This document shows positions 28,790-38,091 of a stretch of DNA of 64,000 nucleotides, one piece after another (the first letter of the stretch is position 1; every line of letters begins with the position of its first letter). The DNA is from Marinomonas colpomeniae (GTDB lineage Bacteria > Pseudomonadota > Gammaproteobacteria > Pseudomonadales > Marinomonadaceae), in contig NZ_JACYFC010000004.1 of NCBI RefSeq assembly GCF_014803385.1, positions 372,001-436,000 on the forward strand, given 5' to 3'. Below the pieces are notes generated by a model that was not told the origin of the DNA, did not search any database, and saw only the letters and a program-made list of their open reading frames with translations. The translations under genes were made by a program, and so were the position numbers.

Positions 28790-29713
28790 CTATTCAGACA
28801 GCGCCGCTTCAAAACCAGCCAAATCACCCAGAGATGATGAAGCAAGTCCCTTAATAATTCGTTTATTTAGGCCACTCAATACTTTACCAGGACCACATTC
28901 AAGTGTTTTCACAACACCTAGCTCAGAAAGCAATACAACAGATTGAGTCCACAATACAGGCTCGCTCAATTGAGTAACTAAATTTGCCTTAATGATAGAG
29001 GGATCAGATACCGCTTGAGCAGTTACATTCTGAACAAGAACACAAGATGGTGTGTTAAATTCAATGGATTCTAATTTTTCCGCCAATTTTTTTCCAGCAG
29101 GAATCATCAGTTCACAATGAGATGGCACACTAACAGGAAGAGGTAATGCGCGTTTCGCACCAGCCTCTTTAGCATTCGCCATTGCGTTCTCAACCGCTGC
29201 CACATGACCGGCAATAACAACCTGGCCTGGTGAGTTAAAGTTCACAGCACTTACAATACCGGTTGCCGCTTCACACGCCGCAACAACCTTGTCGTCATCC
29301 AAACCGATAATAGCCGCCATCGCACCTTCACCTGCCGGGACGGCTTGCAACATATATTCGCCGCGTAACTTAACCAATGAGACAGCATCAGAGAAAGCCA
29401 CAACACCAGCACAAACCAATGCAGAATACTCACCTAAACTATGTCCCGCAACATAAGCAGGTTTGTCGCCACCCTGTTGCTCCCAAAGACGCCACAAAGC
29501 AACACTTGCAGTCAAAAGAGCGGGTTGGGTTTTATCTGTTTGATTTAATTTCTCTGTATCATTTTGAACCAGATCCCATAAATCATAACCAAGAACATCT
29601 GATGCTTCTGCAAAGGTCTTCTCTATTATATCGTGTTTTTCTGCCAAATCGGCCAACATTCCCAACTGCTGAGAACCCTGCCCAGGAAAAACAAAAGCTA
29701 ATTTAGTGCTCAT
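28790..29713 (-). CDS. fabD: Malonyl-CoA-ACP transacylase
   Basis: 307 residues. The nucleophile is Ser92 in GHSLGEYSAL and His199 in VPSHC completes the dyad; GQGSQQLGM (11-19) forms the oxyanion region. FabD loads malonyl groups onto ACP. It follows plsX by 12 bases, so fabH, found between plsX and fabD in E. coli, is absent here as in Pseudomonas. Confidence 0.97.
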   Translation of the reverse strand: MSTKLAFVFPGQGSQQLGMLADLAEKHDIIEKTFAEASDVLGYDLWDLVQNDTEKLNQTDKTQPALLTASVALWRLWEQQGGDKPAYVAGHSLGEYSALVCAGVVAFSDAVSLVKLRGEYMLQAVPAGEGAMAAIIGLDDDKVVAACEAATGIVSAVNFNSPGQVVIAGHVAAVENAMANAKEAGAKRALPLPVSVPSHCELMIPAGKKLAEKLESIEFNTPSCVLVQNVTAQAVSDPSIIKANLVTQLSEPVLWTQSVVLLSELGVVKTLECGPGKVLSGLNKRIIKGLASSSLGDLAGFEAALSE

Positions 29714-29725
29714 TCAATCTCCTAA

Positions 29726-30670
29726 CTATAAAATCTCATTACAAAGCCGCGCTTTCATAGCAGAGTACAAGTCTGCTCGCGCAATATCAATTCCATATTC
29801 AATAGCACCAATCATTGCCGTCAAATCAGAACAACCATGACCTTTTACCAAATTGCCACGTACCCCGACTAAACAAGCGCCATGCCGGCGTTCAGTTTGG
29901 TAAAAAGTCTCAAACAAAGACGATGCGCCATCCACATTTCCAAACCGCTTCATCATAAAAGACAACAAACCTTCTGAAGCTTTTAACACTGCATTTCCAA
30001 CCATACCATCACAAACAATGACGTTTTTTTCACCCTCAAATAACTCTGTACCCTCAGCATAACCAAGATACATCGGCCAAGATTGGTTTGATAAAACACC
30101 ATCAACTTCTTTAATAACAGCACTTCCTTTAGTACTTTCAACACCTACATTAAGCAAACCAACCTTTGGAGTCTCATCACTCAAAGCCTCAATATACGCA
30201 GCACCCAATTCTGCAAAACCAACCAACATAGATGGCGGGCAATGTACATTAGCTCCTAAATCAACTAGACAACGTAATGGATTAGAGTAAAGCTCCCTAA
30301 TTAATGCGGGGTATAGTTTAGGTCGCAATAAACCCAATATATGGCGGGCAAGGGCCACCATTGCTCCAGTATTACCTACAGTTACAACAACATCCGAAGA
30401 GCATTGTGCCAAGGCATCTAATGAGCGATAAAGGGTGCTATTACGACGCCGAAATAAAGATAAAACTATCTCTTCATCTCCATCAATCACATCAGAGCAA
30501 ACTACCAGAGATAAACGTTCATTAGGTGTAGGGAGATTTAAACCAGAACACGGGGAATAATAAATAGTGATGACTACATTTTGATGGCGGGAGAGAATAT
30601 CTACCGCGCCATCAAATGCAATGCGGGGACCTAAGTCCCCGCCCATAGCGTCTAAAGCTACCCTAATCAT
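29726..30670 (-). CDS. plsX: Phosphate acyltransferase PlsX
   Basis: 314 residues. IRVALDAMGGDLGP at the N-terminus, VVTVGNTGAMVALA and the C-terminal GGCLVG-like stretch (here GACLVGVRGNLVKGHG) are family hallmarks. PlsX makes acyl-phosphate from acyl-ACP for phospholipid synthesis; gpsA, which supplies glycerol 3-phosphate, is also in this window. The gene starts 11 bases after rpmF, the usual rpmF-plsX pairing. Confidence 0.96.
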   Translation of the reverse strand: MIRVALDAMGGDLGPRIAFDGAVDILSRHQNVVITIYYSPCSGLNLPTPNERLSLVVCSDVIDGDEEIVLSLFRRRNSTLYRSLDALAQCSSDVVVTVGNTGAMVALARHILGLLRPKLYPALIRELYSNPLRCLVDLGANVHCPPSMLVGFAELGAAYIEALSDETPKVGLLNVGVESTKGSAVIKEVDGVLSNQSWPMYLGYAEGTELFEGEKNVIVCDGMVGNAVLKASEGLLSFMMKRFGNVDGASSLFETFYQTERRHGACLVGVRGNLVKGHGCSDLTAMIGAIEYGIDIARADLYSAMKARLCNEIL

Positions 30671-30681
30671 GGGTACCTTAG

Positions 30682-30861
30682 TTACTCACCTTTAGGGGTG
30701 ATAACTTGACGACCACGATAAAAGCCATCAGCAGAAATGTGGTGACGACGGTGAAGTTCACCAGTAGTCTTTTCTACAGATAGAGTTGCGCTAGTCAAAG
30801 CATCGTGTGAACGACGCTGGCCGCGACGTGAACGAGTAACTTTACTTTTTTGTACTGCCAT
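30682..30861 (-). CDS. rpmF: 50S ribosomal protein L32
   Basis: 59 residues, translated by hand. The N-terminus [20 protein letters not shown] and the later [11 protein letters not shown] are diagnostic of L32. This version has no cysteines, so it is a zinc-free C-minus form. AGGAG lies about eight bases before the ATG. It sits between yceD and plsX, the conserved order linking ribosome and lipid synthesis. Confidence 0.97.
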   Translation of the reverse strand: MAVQKSKVTRSRRGQRRSHDALTSATLSVEKTTGELHRRHHISADGFYRGRQVITPKGE

Positions 30862-30878
30862 TTTTGGAGCTCCTAACT

Positions 30879-31421
30879 TTACTTGGCCTTTAATTGGGCC
30901 AATATACTAAATGGATTCGGTTTTTCGTCATCCGGTGCGTCATCGGTAGACGATGCATACTTTACAGCTGTTGGGTTGCAACCACTTTCTTCGTGATAAG
31001 CGACAATTGGTAAGGCAAGTATGATTTCTTGCTCTACCATATCCACTAGAATTACGTCACCGTCGATCATGACAACAGAATCGTAATTATCCGGTATATT
31101 TTTCGCGTGGTCTTCATCATAAACAAAGGCCAAGGATAAATCTAACGCCAAATCATGAGAAACAGCTCCCATACAACGCTGACAAACAACTTGTACTTGA
31201 GCGGTTAATGATCCAGTAGCAATGTAGCGCCTATCCTCATCAACTCTAAAGTCTAGATGAATAAAAACATTACCTTCATCAGAGGCTAATATAGCACAAA
31301 GCTCCTTAAATTTATTAAGGGGCATGTACCCTTCAAGCGCCGACTCATGGCTGGCGTATTTGCGAGGGTCAAAATATTTAGGTAACGTATCATTCAACAT
31401 GGCGGCAAATACTATTGCCAA
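30879..31421 (-). CDS. yceD: YceD/DUF177 family 23S rRNA accumulation protein
   Basis: About 173-180 residues. [12 protein letters not shown] (paired cysteines), [17 protein letters not shown] and the C-terminal [12 protein letters not shown] are YceD (DUF177) hallmarks; the family is linked to 23S rRNA accumulation. The start is uncertain: the ATG at 31400 fits the family, but a TTG at 31421 has the better upstream AGGG. It heads yceD-rpmF-plsX-fab and is divergent from the maf gene. Confidence 0.92.
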   Translation of the reverse strand: MAIVFAAMLNDTLPKYFDPRKYASHESALEGYMPLNKFKELCAILASDEGNVFIHLDFRVDEDRRYIATGSLTAQVQVVCQRCMGAVSHDLALDLSLAFVYDEDHAKNIPDNYDSVVMIDGDVILVDMVEQEIILALPIVAYHEESGCNPTAVKYASSTDDAPDDEKPNPFSILAQLKAK

Positions 31422-31537
31422 GCGCCCTAATTGTCAAAGTCTAAGTGGTGTTAAAGTGATTTTTTTCACTCTTTAGAAGCTTTAGACGTAAAAAAAAGTA
31501 AAATATTCTTTAATTCTAACAAAACGATAAAATTAGC

Positions 31538-32140
31538 ATGCAAAAAAATATCATTTTGGGGTCATCCTCACCCTACCGAAAAAGCCTATTAACGCGCCTG
31601 AACATAACATTTGAATGCCATAGCCCAAACATTGACGAAAGCCCTTTTTCTCAAGAGTCAGCGATAGATTTAGTAAAACGTTTAACCATAGCTAAAGCAT
31701 TTGCAGTACACAATGAGCGACAAGATAAGAACATGTTAAGCAATGCTTTAATCATTAGTTCAGATCAAGTAGCCGTTCTAGAAAACTCTATTTTAGGAAA
31801 ACCACACACACACGATAAAGCAGTAAGCCAACTGATCAATTTTAGTGGTAAAAAAGTGAGCTTTTTAACAGGCCTATGTGTTTTCAATCAAGAAGATCAA
31901 TCCTACAGCTACACATTAAGCAAATACCACGTCTATTTTAGGGAACTAACACATCAAGAGATCAATAACTATGTCACCATAGAACAACCTCTTGACTGTG
32001 CAGGTAGCTTCAAATGTGAAGGCCTGGGTATAAGCCTATTTAAAAAAATGGAGGGAGATGATCCGAATAGCCTTATTGGGCTGCCACTTATATCCCTATG
32101 TCAGCTCCTAAGAGAGCAAGGAATTAATCCGCTAGACTAA
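31538..32140 (+). CDS. yceF: Maf-like nucleoside triphosphate pyrophosphatase (YceF type)
   Basis: 200 residues. The N-terminal ILGSSSPYRKSLLTRL (6-21) and SSDQVAVLENSILGKP are Maf signatures. The EDR-type variations and position next to yceD-rpmF match the YceF branch, which in E. coli hydrolyses m7GTP. It faces the rssA-like gene convergently, stop codon against stop codon with no spacer, and no terminator is visible there. Confidence 0.92.
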   Translation: MQKNIILGSSSPYRKSLLTRLNITFECHSPNIDESPFSQESAIDLVKRLTIAKAFAVHNERQDKNMLSNALIISSDQVAVLENSILGKPHTHDKAVSQLINFSGKKVSFLTGLCVFNQEDQSYSYTLSKYHVYFRELTHQEINNYVTIEQPLDCAGSFKCEGLGISLFKKMEGDDPNSLIGLPLISLCQLLREQGINPLD

Positions 32141-33070
32141 TCAATAACCCTTGGGGAAAGAGTGATAACTTACTGAAGGTGACTCTAAATCATCTATCGC
32201 CTTCAGTGTCACTTCATATCCAAAATCGATTAACTCTTTTGCTCGCCAGAACTCATAAAAACCTGAAATATCCTTTGGAATTGATATTAATAAATCGGGT
32301 GGGTAACCAGCCAACTTATATTGAGTCAAAGATTCCTGCATAGTCTCAAACATCATGTTAACCGTCTGTAAACGCCCCCAACTCTCCGGTGAATACTGCG
32401 CCTTTTCCTCAGAATCATCCTGACCGATTCCTAAAATGCTTTTTGCGCTTAACCACCAAGCCGGCTGACCTTCAGTTTTATCTAACTCTGCTTCATCAAC
32501 TATCCTTTCAGGTAGCATTATTGTTGGCCCATTAAGATCAACTGCAATAATATAATCAGCTCCCGCAGAAACAGACGGAATGATAGGTAAAGGGTTCAAT
32601 ACCCCGCCATCAACATAGATATGCCCATTAAGCTCGACTGGGGAAACAATTGAAGGTATAGCTGAAGATGCACGCATAGCACTGATCAAATCACCACGCT
32701 GAAACCAAAACTCTTTTTGATTCAAAAGATCAACGGCAACCGACGTATAATCAATTGGCAAAGAATCAATATCAGGGGTTCCGATAATCTCCTGAATTTT
32801 TTCAAAAAAACGATCACCTTTAATATACCCTCCATTCATAAAGGACACATCTAACAAACGGAAAACATCAACTCGGTCTAATGATTCTGCCCATGCACGA
32901 TATTCAGATAATTTCCCAGCAGCAAAAACCCCACCAATAACAGCACCAATGGAGCAACCTGAAATACTAACAATCTCATAGCCTCTTTCTTCTACAGCTT
33001 GAATAACACCAATATGTGCATTGCCGCGAGCAGCACCACTACCCAATACAAGAGCGACCGTTTTTTTCAT
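32141..33070 (-). CDS. Patatin-like phospholipase family protein (RssA-like)
   Basis: 309 residues from ATG 33070, which has AGGTG upstream; a GTG at 33082 is possible. The nucleophile elbow is GCSIG with Ser40, the oxyanion segment is GSGAARGNAHIG (10-21), and the catalytic aspartate lies in VDGGVLNPLP. It is close to E. coli RssA in the first 220 residues. Such proteins hydrolyse acyl lipids; its substrate is unknown. It follows the DUF4892 gene by about 12 bases. Confidence 0.9.
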   Translation of the reverse strand: MKKTVALVLGSGAARGNAHIGVIQAVEERGYEIVSISGCSIGAVIGGVFAAGKLSEYRAWAESLDRVDVFRLLDVSFMNGGYIKGDRFFEKIQEIIGTPDIDSLPIDYTSVAVDLLNQKEFWFQRGDLISAMRASSAIPSIVSPVELNGHIYVDGGVLNPLPIIPSVSAGADYIIAVDLNGPTIMLPERIVDEAELDKTEGQPAWWLSAKSILGIGQDDSEEKAQYSPESWGRLQTVNMMFETMQESLTQYKLAGYPPDLLISIPKDISGFYEFWRAKELIDFGYEVTLKAIDDLESPSVSYHSFPKGY

Positions 33071-33082
33071 ACCAGTGAGCAC

Positions 33083-33877
33083 CTAACGACGAACATAAAC
33101 AAAAGAGATCTGATTTACCCCAAGCGATGCACGCCCAAGATCCGCCAAATTAATAAAACGCACTTTATTTTTTAGCAGATCACCCAAACCAGCTACAGCG
33201 GTTAAGATAAGCTTGTCACCATGTTCAATCGCGGTTAACGCGCCTGATTTATTACTTGTAACAAAACCAACAACATCTTGCCCTTCTGGTAAATCTCGTA
33301 CAAAGCGGCGAATTCTCGGAATATCTTGAATATCCATCTGCGCAACAATTTGAAATTCCGTATCTTGTGCCTCAACAGATTTGGCCTCATCCAATCGAAC
33401 CATCACATCACCAGCGCCACGGCGATTCAAATATAGAATCTGGTAAATATCTTGTTGGTTTTTAACAACCAGTAAAAATTGATTTTGATCTGCCCCATAT
33501 AAAAGAGAATTATCAAAAAAGTTATTTGCCCACGCATTACTACTACCACAACTCCGACTGTCGCATTCAAACAGAATACTTTGCCCGCTTTTCAGCATCT
33601 GCGAGCGATAATGAGAATACACATCTGATAAAATTGCATTGCGATTAATTTTATAAAGAGAAGAAAAAACATCCCCTTCTAATCGAATCACCGCCTCTGG
33701 CTCCCAACCGCTACCGGCACGACGTATTTTACTAAGAGGAACCTCAACTGATACCCCAGCTTGCGATTGACTTTTTACTAGCTGCGCTTCTCGATAGGGC
33801 TCAACACTCAAGACATTAGCAAAAGAGGCGCCACTAAACAGAACCAAAAAACACAAAAGCTCACGAGTTTTCATCAT
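33083..33877 (-). CDS. DUF4892 family periplasmic protein
   Basis: 264 residues with a signal peptide of about 20 residues (ELLCFLVLFSGASFA). CDSRSCGSSNAWANNFF (about 107-123) is the conserved core of DUF4892 as I remember it. The C-terminal half may hold an OmpA-like fold, which is not certain. The function is unknown, probably envelope-linked. It is likely cotranscribed with the patatin-like gene downstream. Confidence 0.85.
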   Translation of the reverse strand: MMKTRELLCFLVLFSGASFANVLSVEPYREAQLVKSQSQAGVSVEVPLSKIRRAGSGWEPEAVIRLEGDVFSSLYKINRNAILSDVYSHYRSQMLKSGQSILFECDSRSCGSSNAWANNFFDNSLLYGADQNQFLLVVKNQQDIYQILYLNRRGAGDVMVRLDEAKSVEAQDTEFQIVAQMDIQDIPRIRRFVRDLPEGQDVVGFVTSNKSGALTAIEHGDKLILTAVAGLGDLLKNKVRFINLADLGRASLGVNQISFVYVRR

Positions 33878-33917
33878 ATAATTGTCCTTTGACCCAAATA
33901 AATAAGGGTCGTTTTTT

Positions 33918-34781
33918 TTAATTTTGATCTATAAATTGCTGAATTTCGGTCGCGACAGAAAAGCAAGTATCGGGTTCAAGGTGAAAATGATGCCCTCCTT
34001 CTAACCATTTCAATTTTATCCATGAAAATTGAGCGGCTCGCTTCTCAACCAACAAAGGATTTTCTTTATAAATCCCATCATTAGCAATTAAAGCGAGCGT
34101 TGGGCACTTAATGTCACGAATAAAAGCTTCAATGCTTTCTTCATCCATTCGAAAAGGAGAAGGAAAAGTTAACCTATTATCATGACGCCACAACCAAATG
34201 CCATCATCATTCTGCCTGGCTCCTCGCTCAACAAGAAAAGCAGATGCTTGTTTTGAGAGCTTTGTAAAGCCATCCATTCGGGCAAGAATCATCGAGTCTT
34301 TAGATTGATAGCTCGTATTTCTATTTTTACGATACTTTGCCATTTTATTCACAGCTCGTTGCATTGTAGTCACTCTGTTTTCCACTGAACCACTTAGTGG
34401 CTCCATATTATCCAGAATAATCAAACCCCGAACCTTATCAGGAGCTATAGCTGCGACCAACATCGCCACAGCCCCTCCCATACTATGACCAACTAACCAA
34501 ACACTTTGCTTAGATTGGTTTAAAATTGAAACAACATCTAAAACGTAATCCCAGAGATGATAAAAACTACCTTCAGATCGATGCTGAGAAAAACCATGCC
34601 CAGCAAGATCTAAGGCGACATGAGAGAAATGAGAGAAATGAGGCGACAAATTAGAAAAGCTAGCGGCATTATCTAGCCAACCATGCAAAGACAAAATTTT
34701 TAAATCGGATGTGTTCTTTGGCAACCATTGCATTGCCGCGATTTCAGTATGCGCAAGCTTGTAAACTATTTCATTTCCCAT
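33918..34781 (-). CDS. Alpha/beta hydrolase
   Basis: 287 residues, no signal peptide. The nucleophile elbow is GHSMGGA with Ser100; the oxyanion HGWLDNAASF is at about 33-42, and the catalytic histidine is likely in EGGHHFHLEP near the C-terminus. An aspartate in LIANDG may complete the triad. The family is too broad to name a substrate. An exact 9-base tandem duplication makes the HFSHFS of residues 48-53. Confidence 0.9.
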   Translation of the reverse strand: MGNEIVYKLAHTEIAAMQWLPKNTSDLKILSLHGWLDNAASFSNLSPHFSHFSHVALDLAGHGFSQHRSEGSFYHLWDYVLDVVSILNQSKQSVWLVGHSMGGAVAMLVAAIAPDKVRGLIILDNMEPLSGSVENRVTTMQRAVNKMAKYRKNRNTSYQSKDSMILARMDGFTKLSKQASAFLVERGARQNDDGIWLWRHDNRLTFPSPFRMDEESIEAFIRDIKCPTLALIANDGIYKENPLLVEKRAAQFSWIKLKWLEGGHHFHLEPDTCFSVATEIQQFIDQN

Positions 34782-34809
34782 CGTATGTATTATCCAGAAA
34801 TGAATTAAA

Positions 34810-35298
34810 TCATTTTAATTCTAAAGGTGAAATGCACCAACGAAATTGACAACAAGCGCTCGCTAAAAGTTCGCCTTCAAGCGAGACAAGTGTTGCTGTC
34901 GACATAGAAACACTTGTAGGTAATACCTCATCAGCCAAATACTCAACCAATTGATAAGCAAAAGGCTGATGAGTTATGAGCAATATAGATTGATAAGGTT
35001 GAGCTACTAGCCAAGCAGCCACATCCATTACGTTTCCATAAGGTGTAATCAAGGAGCTTGTAACAACATTTTTCGTTGAATCAAACGCCGCTAAGAAAAC
35101 TTTTGATGTTTGCTGCGCTCGAATATATGGACTCACAAAAACAGCATCAAAAGATTCACACCTCTCACTGAAAGCACGAGCAGTAGACTCAACTTCAGCT
35201 ACACCTAATTCAGTGAGCTGTCTCTGCTCATCTAGCGTCGCGCTATACGGCTCAGCATTTCCATGGCGCAATATGTAAATACGCTTAGGCTGCATCAT
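34810..35298 (-). CDS. sixA: Phosphohistidine phosphatase SixA
   Basis: 162 residues. The RHG catalytic motif (residues 11-13), with nucleophile His12, is followed by the second conserved histidine in LLITHQP. SixA removes phosphate from histidine in phosphotransfer domains, including nitrogen-PTS proteins in E. coli. It starts inside the end of the DUF4389 gene (14-base overlap), so the two are coupled. Confidence 0.9.
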   Translation of the reverse strand: MMQPKRIYILRHGNAEPYSATLDEQRQLTELGVAEVESTARAFSERCESFDAVFVSPYIRAQQTSKVFLAAFDSTKNVVTSSLITPYGNVMDVAAWLVAQPYQSILLITHQPFAYQLVEYLADEVLPTSVSMSTATLVSLEGELLASACCQFRWCISPLELK

Positions 35299-35587
35299 CC
35301 GCCTTTTCTTTCACCTCTAGTTCGACTTGTGGCCAAGGCTGAAAAGGAAAAGGTTTTTCATCTTCCTCAAAAGATAAAAACATAAAGACTTGCTGAATAA
35401 AAACGGTCACACTTTTAAGCCACCCAACCAATGTAAGGGGGTTTTGTTTTGAGCCCAGTTTTATCAAACTAACCACAACAACCAAAATACCAAATACAGT
35501 CACAGCGACATTGAGGACAACCCAATACACCAACATAAAAATCAAACGAAACCAAAAACCTTGATCAGCATAACCCGGCTTAGACAT
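35285..35587 (-). CDS. DUF4389 family small membrane protein
   Basis: 100 residues from the ATG at 35587, which has AGGGAGA six bases upstream; the longer frame overlapping gpsA is unlikely. FWFRLIFMLVYWVVLNVAV followed by a second hydrophobic stretch gives two membrane helices (about 10-50), typical of DUF4389. The tail is charged. It overlaps the gpsA end by 8 bases and the sixA start by 14. Function unknown. Confidence 0.82.
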   Translation of the reverse strand: MSKPGYADQGFWFRLIFMLVYWVVLNVAVTVFGILVVVVSLIKLGSKQNPLTLVGWLKSVTVFIQQVFMFLSFEEDEKPFPFQPWPQVELEVKEKADDAA

Positions 35588-36614
35588 ATTTTTCTCCCTT
35601 ATTTGTCGCAAATTCGACATCCCATTTTTGCTCACCCGTCATCATTGAACCAATCAATGATTCTAGTTTTGCATTTTCAAACAACAACTTAGATAAACCT
35701 TCAGCTAGCGGCATGTATAAATCATGCTTGTGCGCTTCATCTACAACCATCTTTAAAGTATTAACGCCTTCGGCAACCTCACCGATTGCCAAAACAGCGC
35801 CCCCTAAACTCTGACCAGAACCAATCGCATAACCTACACGATAATTACGACTCAGAGGTGAAGTACAAGTTGCAATTAAGTCCCCCATACCAGCAAGCCC
35901 TAAAAATGTCATAGGGTTGGCACCAAAACTCACTGCAAACCGACTCATTTCAGCCAGACTTCGAGTCATAATCATCGACATTGTATTCTCACCAACATCC
36001 ATTGCTTTTGCCAGGCCACATACGATGGCATAAATATTTTTTAATGCTCCAGCCAACTCAACACCGGTACAATCTTTACTTTCATACAATCGAAATGTTG
36101 GAGATTTTAACAACTCAATAACCTGATGCCTAACCTCTTCATCAGAACTTGCAATAACAGAGCCCGTCATGTGACCTGCTGCGATTTCTTTAGCTAAGTT
36201 AGGGCCGCTCAATACACCTATTTTTTGCGTAGTAGGGTTTCGACGCATTATATCGCTCATAAGTTCAAACCGATTAGGATTAAAACCTTTTGTTGTACTA
36301 ATGAGTATTTTATCAGCCGTTAATAATGGCTCAATACGCTGAACGACCTGTTCAAACGATTTGGACGGAATAGATACAAAAATAGTATCACTATCCCGTA
36401 TGGCCTGCTCCAAGTTACTAGTAGCAAGCAATTCGCAATGCAAAGGAGCATTAGGTAAATAACGACTATTTAAACCCGTTAAGTTAATTTCTTCTACTTG
36501 ATCTTCATTTCGCATCCACTGACTGACTTGATGTCCATTCTTCGCCATAATGTTTGCCAAGACGGTACCAAAGCTCCCGCCACCTAATACACATACCGAA
36601 TGCTTCATAGTCAT
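35580..36614 (-). CDS. gpsA: Glycerol-3-phosphate dehydrogenase, NAD(P)+
   Basis: 344 residues. The Rossmann motif GGGSFGTVLANIMAKNG lies near residues 11-27, and GPNLAKEIAAG and ELAGALKNIYAI carry the substrate and catalytic lysine regions. GpsA supplies glycerol 3-phosphate for phospholipids and complements plsX here. Two close ATGs (36614 and 36608) could start it; the first has an AGAG stretch just upstream. It is followed by DUF4389 and sixA. Confidence 0.96.
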   Translation of the reverse strand: MTMKHSVCVLGGGSFGTVLANIMAKNGHQVSQWMRNEDQVEEINLTGLNSRYLPNAPLHCELLATSNLEQAIRDSDTIFVSIPSKSFEQVVQRIEPLLTADKILISTTKGFNPNRFELMSDIMRRNPTTQKIGVLSGPNLAKEIAAGHMTGSVIASSDEEVRHQVIELLKSPTFRLYESKDCTGVELAGALKNIYAIVCGLAKAMDVGENTMSMIMTRSLAEMSRFAVSFGANPMTFLGLAGMGDLIATCTSPLSRNYRVGYAIGSGQSLGGAVLAIGEVAEGVNTLKMVVDEAHKHDLYMPLAEGLSKLLFENAKLESLIGSMMTGEQKWDVEFATNKGEKYV

Positions 36615-36643
36615 TTTCTCTTTAAAATATCACTCTAGACCCA

Positions 36644-38065
36644 TCAAGACGAACAACTAACCTCTAAAGACCTACCCCATTCAGGCGCCCTCTGCGCCAA
36701 TAGTTCAGATTCTGGGTGTTCGTCAAAAGGACTGTTTAATACATTTAATAAGCGTCTAAAAGGTAGGTAGTCTCCTTTTTCAGCAGCAATCATGACATCA
36801 TGTGCCAAATAATTTCTTAATATATATTTAGGATTTACTCGCATCATTAACTTACTAACATCTGCCCAAACAAGGCCATCATTAAGACGAGTCGATTGAT
36901 AACGTTCAAGCCACTCAGTCAGTCTATCCCGATCTATCACCTCATCCACCAACGAAGTAAACTCATTGAACTTTAACTGACTCAGCAAACGAAAAAAGAT
37001 GCTGTAGTCCATTCTTTCCGCTTTCAAAATAGTAAACAAAACTGGCAGTAACTCATGCAAGTCTTTCACATTCTTCAAACCTATTTTCTGAAGCATCAAA
37101 TCATCATAATACGATTGTAGCTCAGGTTCATAGCACTGAAGAATCGCAACCAATTGATCCTTTTCTAAATGCTTGGAAAAACATCGCATCAAACAATTTA
37201 AATTCCATAGACCAACTCCTGGTTGACGAGAAAAAGCATAACGAGCTTCATGATCCGAATGATTACAAACCCAGTCTGGTTGATAATCTTCCATAAAACC
37301 ATAGGGGCCATAATCAATAGTCTCTCCAGTAAAGGAAAAATTATCCGTATTCATCACGCCATGCTGGAATCCAGCAGCTTGCCATTTTGCAATCATTCTA
37401 GCAGTACGTTTAACCACTTCAGTAAGCATACTTTCTAACGGTGAATCTGTTTTTTTGCAGTTTGGATAATAATGAGTGAGACAGTACTCTACTAGCTCAT
37501 CAAGCTCTGAATTTTTCCCTTGATAGAAAAAAAATTCAAAATGACCAAAGCGGATATGACCTTCAGCAACTCGTAATAACATAGCGCCAGGTTCTGGCTG
37601 TTCTCGATAAACTGCTTCACAACTATCGTAAAGGCCCAACGAACGAGAGGTAGGAATAGCTAAAGCCGCCATCGCTTCGCTTGCTAGATACTCACGGATA
37701 CAAGAACGCAATACAGCACGACCATCGCCGCGACGTGAATAAGGCGTAGGGCCAGCCCCTTTCATATGCAAATCATATAAAAGGCCATCTTGGCCACGCA
37801 CCTCACCTAATAAGACACCACGCCCATCACCAAGCTGTGGAGAAAAACCACCAAACTGATGACCAGCGTAAACCATACTGACGCTCTGAAGCACCGGCTC
37901 ACTGCCATTTAAGATTTTTTTTATTTGAGTAGATTTAATATCGATAGATAAAAAAGTAGCGAGCGATTGATTGAATTCAACCAATCGCTGCTCAAGAAGT
38001 GGTTGGATGCGCGTTTTTGAAGAAAACGCATCACCCAAACTTGCAAAATGATGTTCTAAATTCAT
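36644..38065 (-). CDS. selO: SelO/YdiU family protein adenylyltransferase
   Basis: 473 residues, full length for the family. YAGHQFGGFSPQLGDGRG, the MKGAGPTPYSRRGDGRAVLR stretch and HGVMNTDNFSF with DYGPYGFMEDY form the pseudokinase-fold active site that transfers AMP to Ser/Thr/Tyr residues. It ends in SCSS; the cysteine is at the position where eukaryotic SelO has selenocysteine. It follows the DEAD-box helicase by 26 bases. Confidence 0.94.
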   Translation of the reverse strand: MNLEHHFASLGDAFSSKTRIQPLLEQRLVEFNQSLATFLSIDIKSTQIKKILNGSEPVLQSVSMVYAGHQFGGFSPQLGDGRGVLLGEVRGQDGLLYDLHMKGAGPTPYSRRGDGRAVLRSCIREYLASEAMAALAIPTSRSLGLYDSCEAVYREQPEPGAMLLRVAEGHIRFGHFEFFFYQGKNSELDELVEYCLTHYYPNCKKTDSPLESMLTEVVKRTARMIAKWQAAGFQHGVMNTDNFSFTGETIDYGPYGFMEDYQPDWVCNHSDHEARYAFSRQPGVGLWNLNCLMRCFSKHLEKDQLVAILQCYEPELQSYYDDLMLQKIGLKNVKDLHELLPVLFTILKAERMDYSIFFRLLSQLKFNEFTSLVDEVIDRDRLTEWLERYQSTRLNDGLVWADVSKLMMRVNPKYILRNYLAHDVMIAAEKGDYLPFRRLLNVLNSPFDEHPESELLAQRAPEWGRSLEVSCSS

Positions 38066-38091
38066 CTTACCTCACTAAAAGTAAGCGATGT

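Noticed and set aside
28410..28946. 178-codon open frame opposite fabG/fabD
   Set aside because: Antisense shadow of two certain genes, with no family likeness or ribosome site.
34620..34645. 9-base tandem repeat in the alpha/beta hydrolase gene
   Set aside because: Codes for an HFSHFS duplication only; looks like simple slippage.
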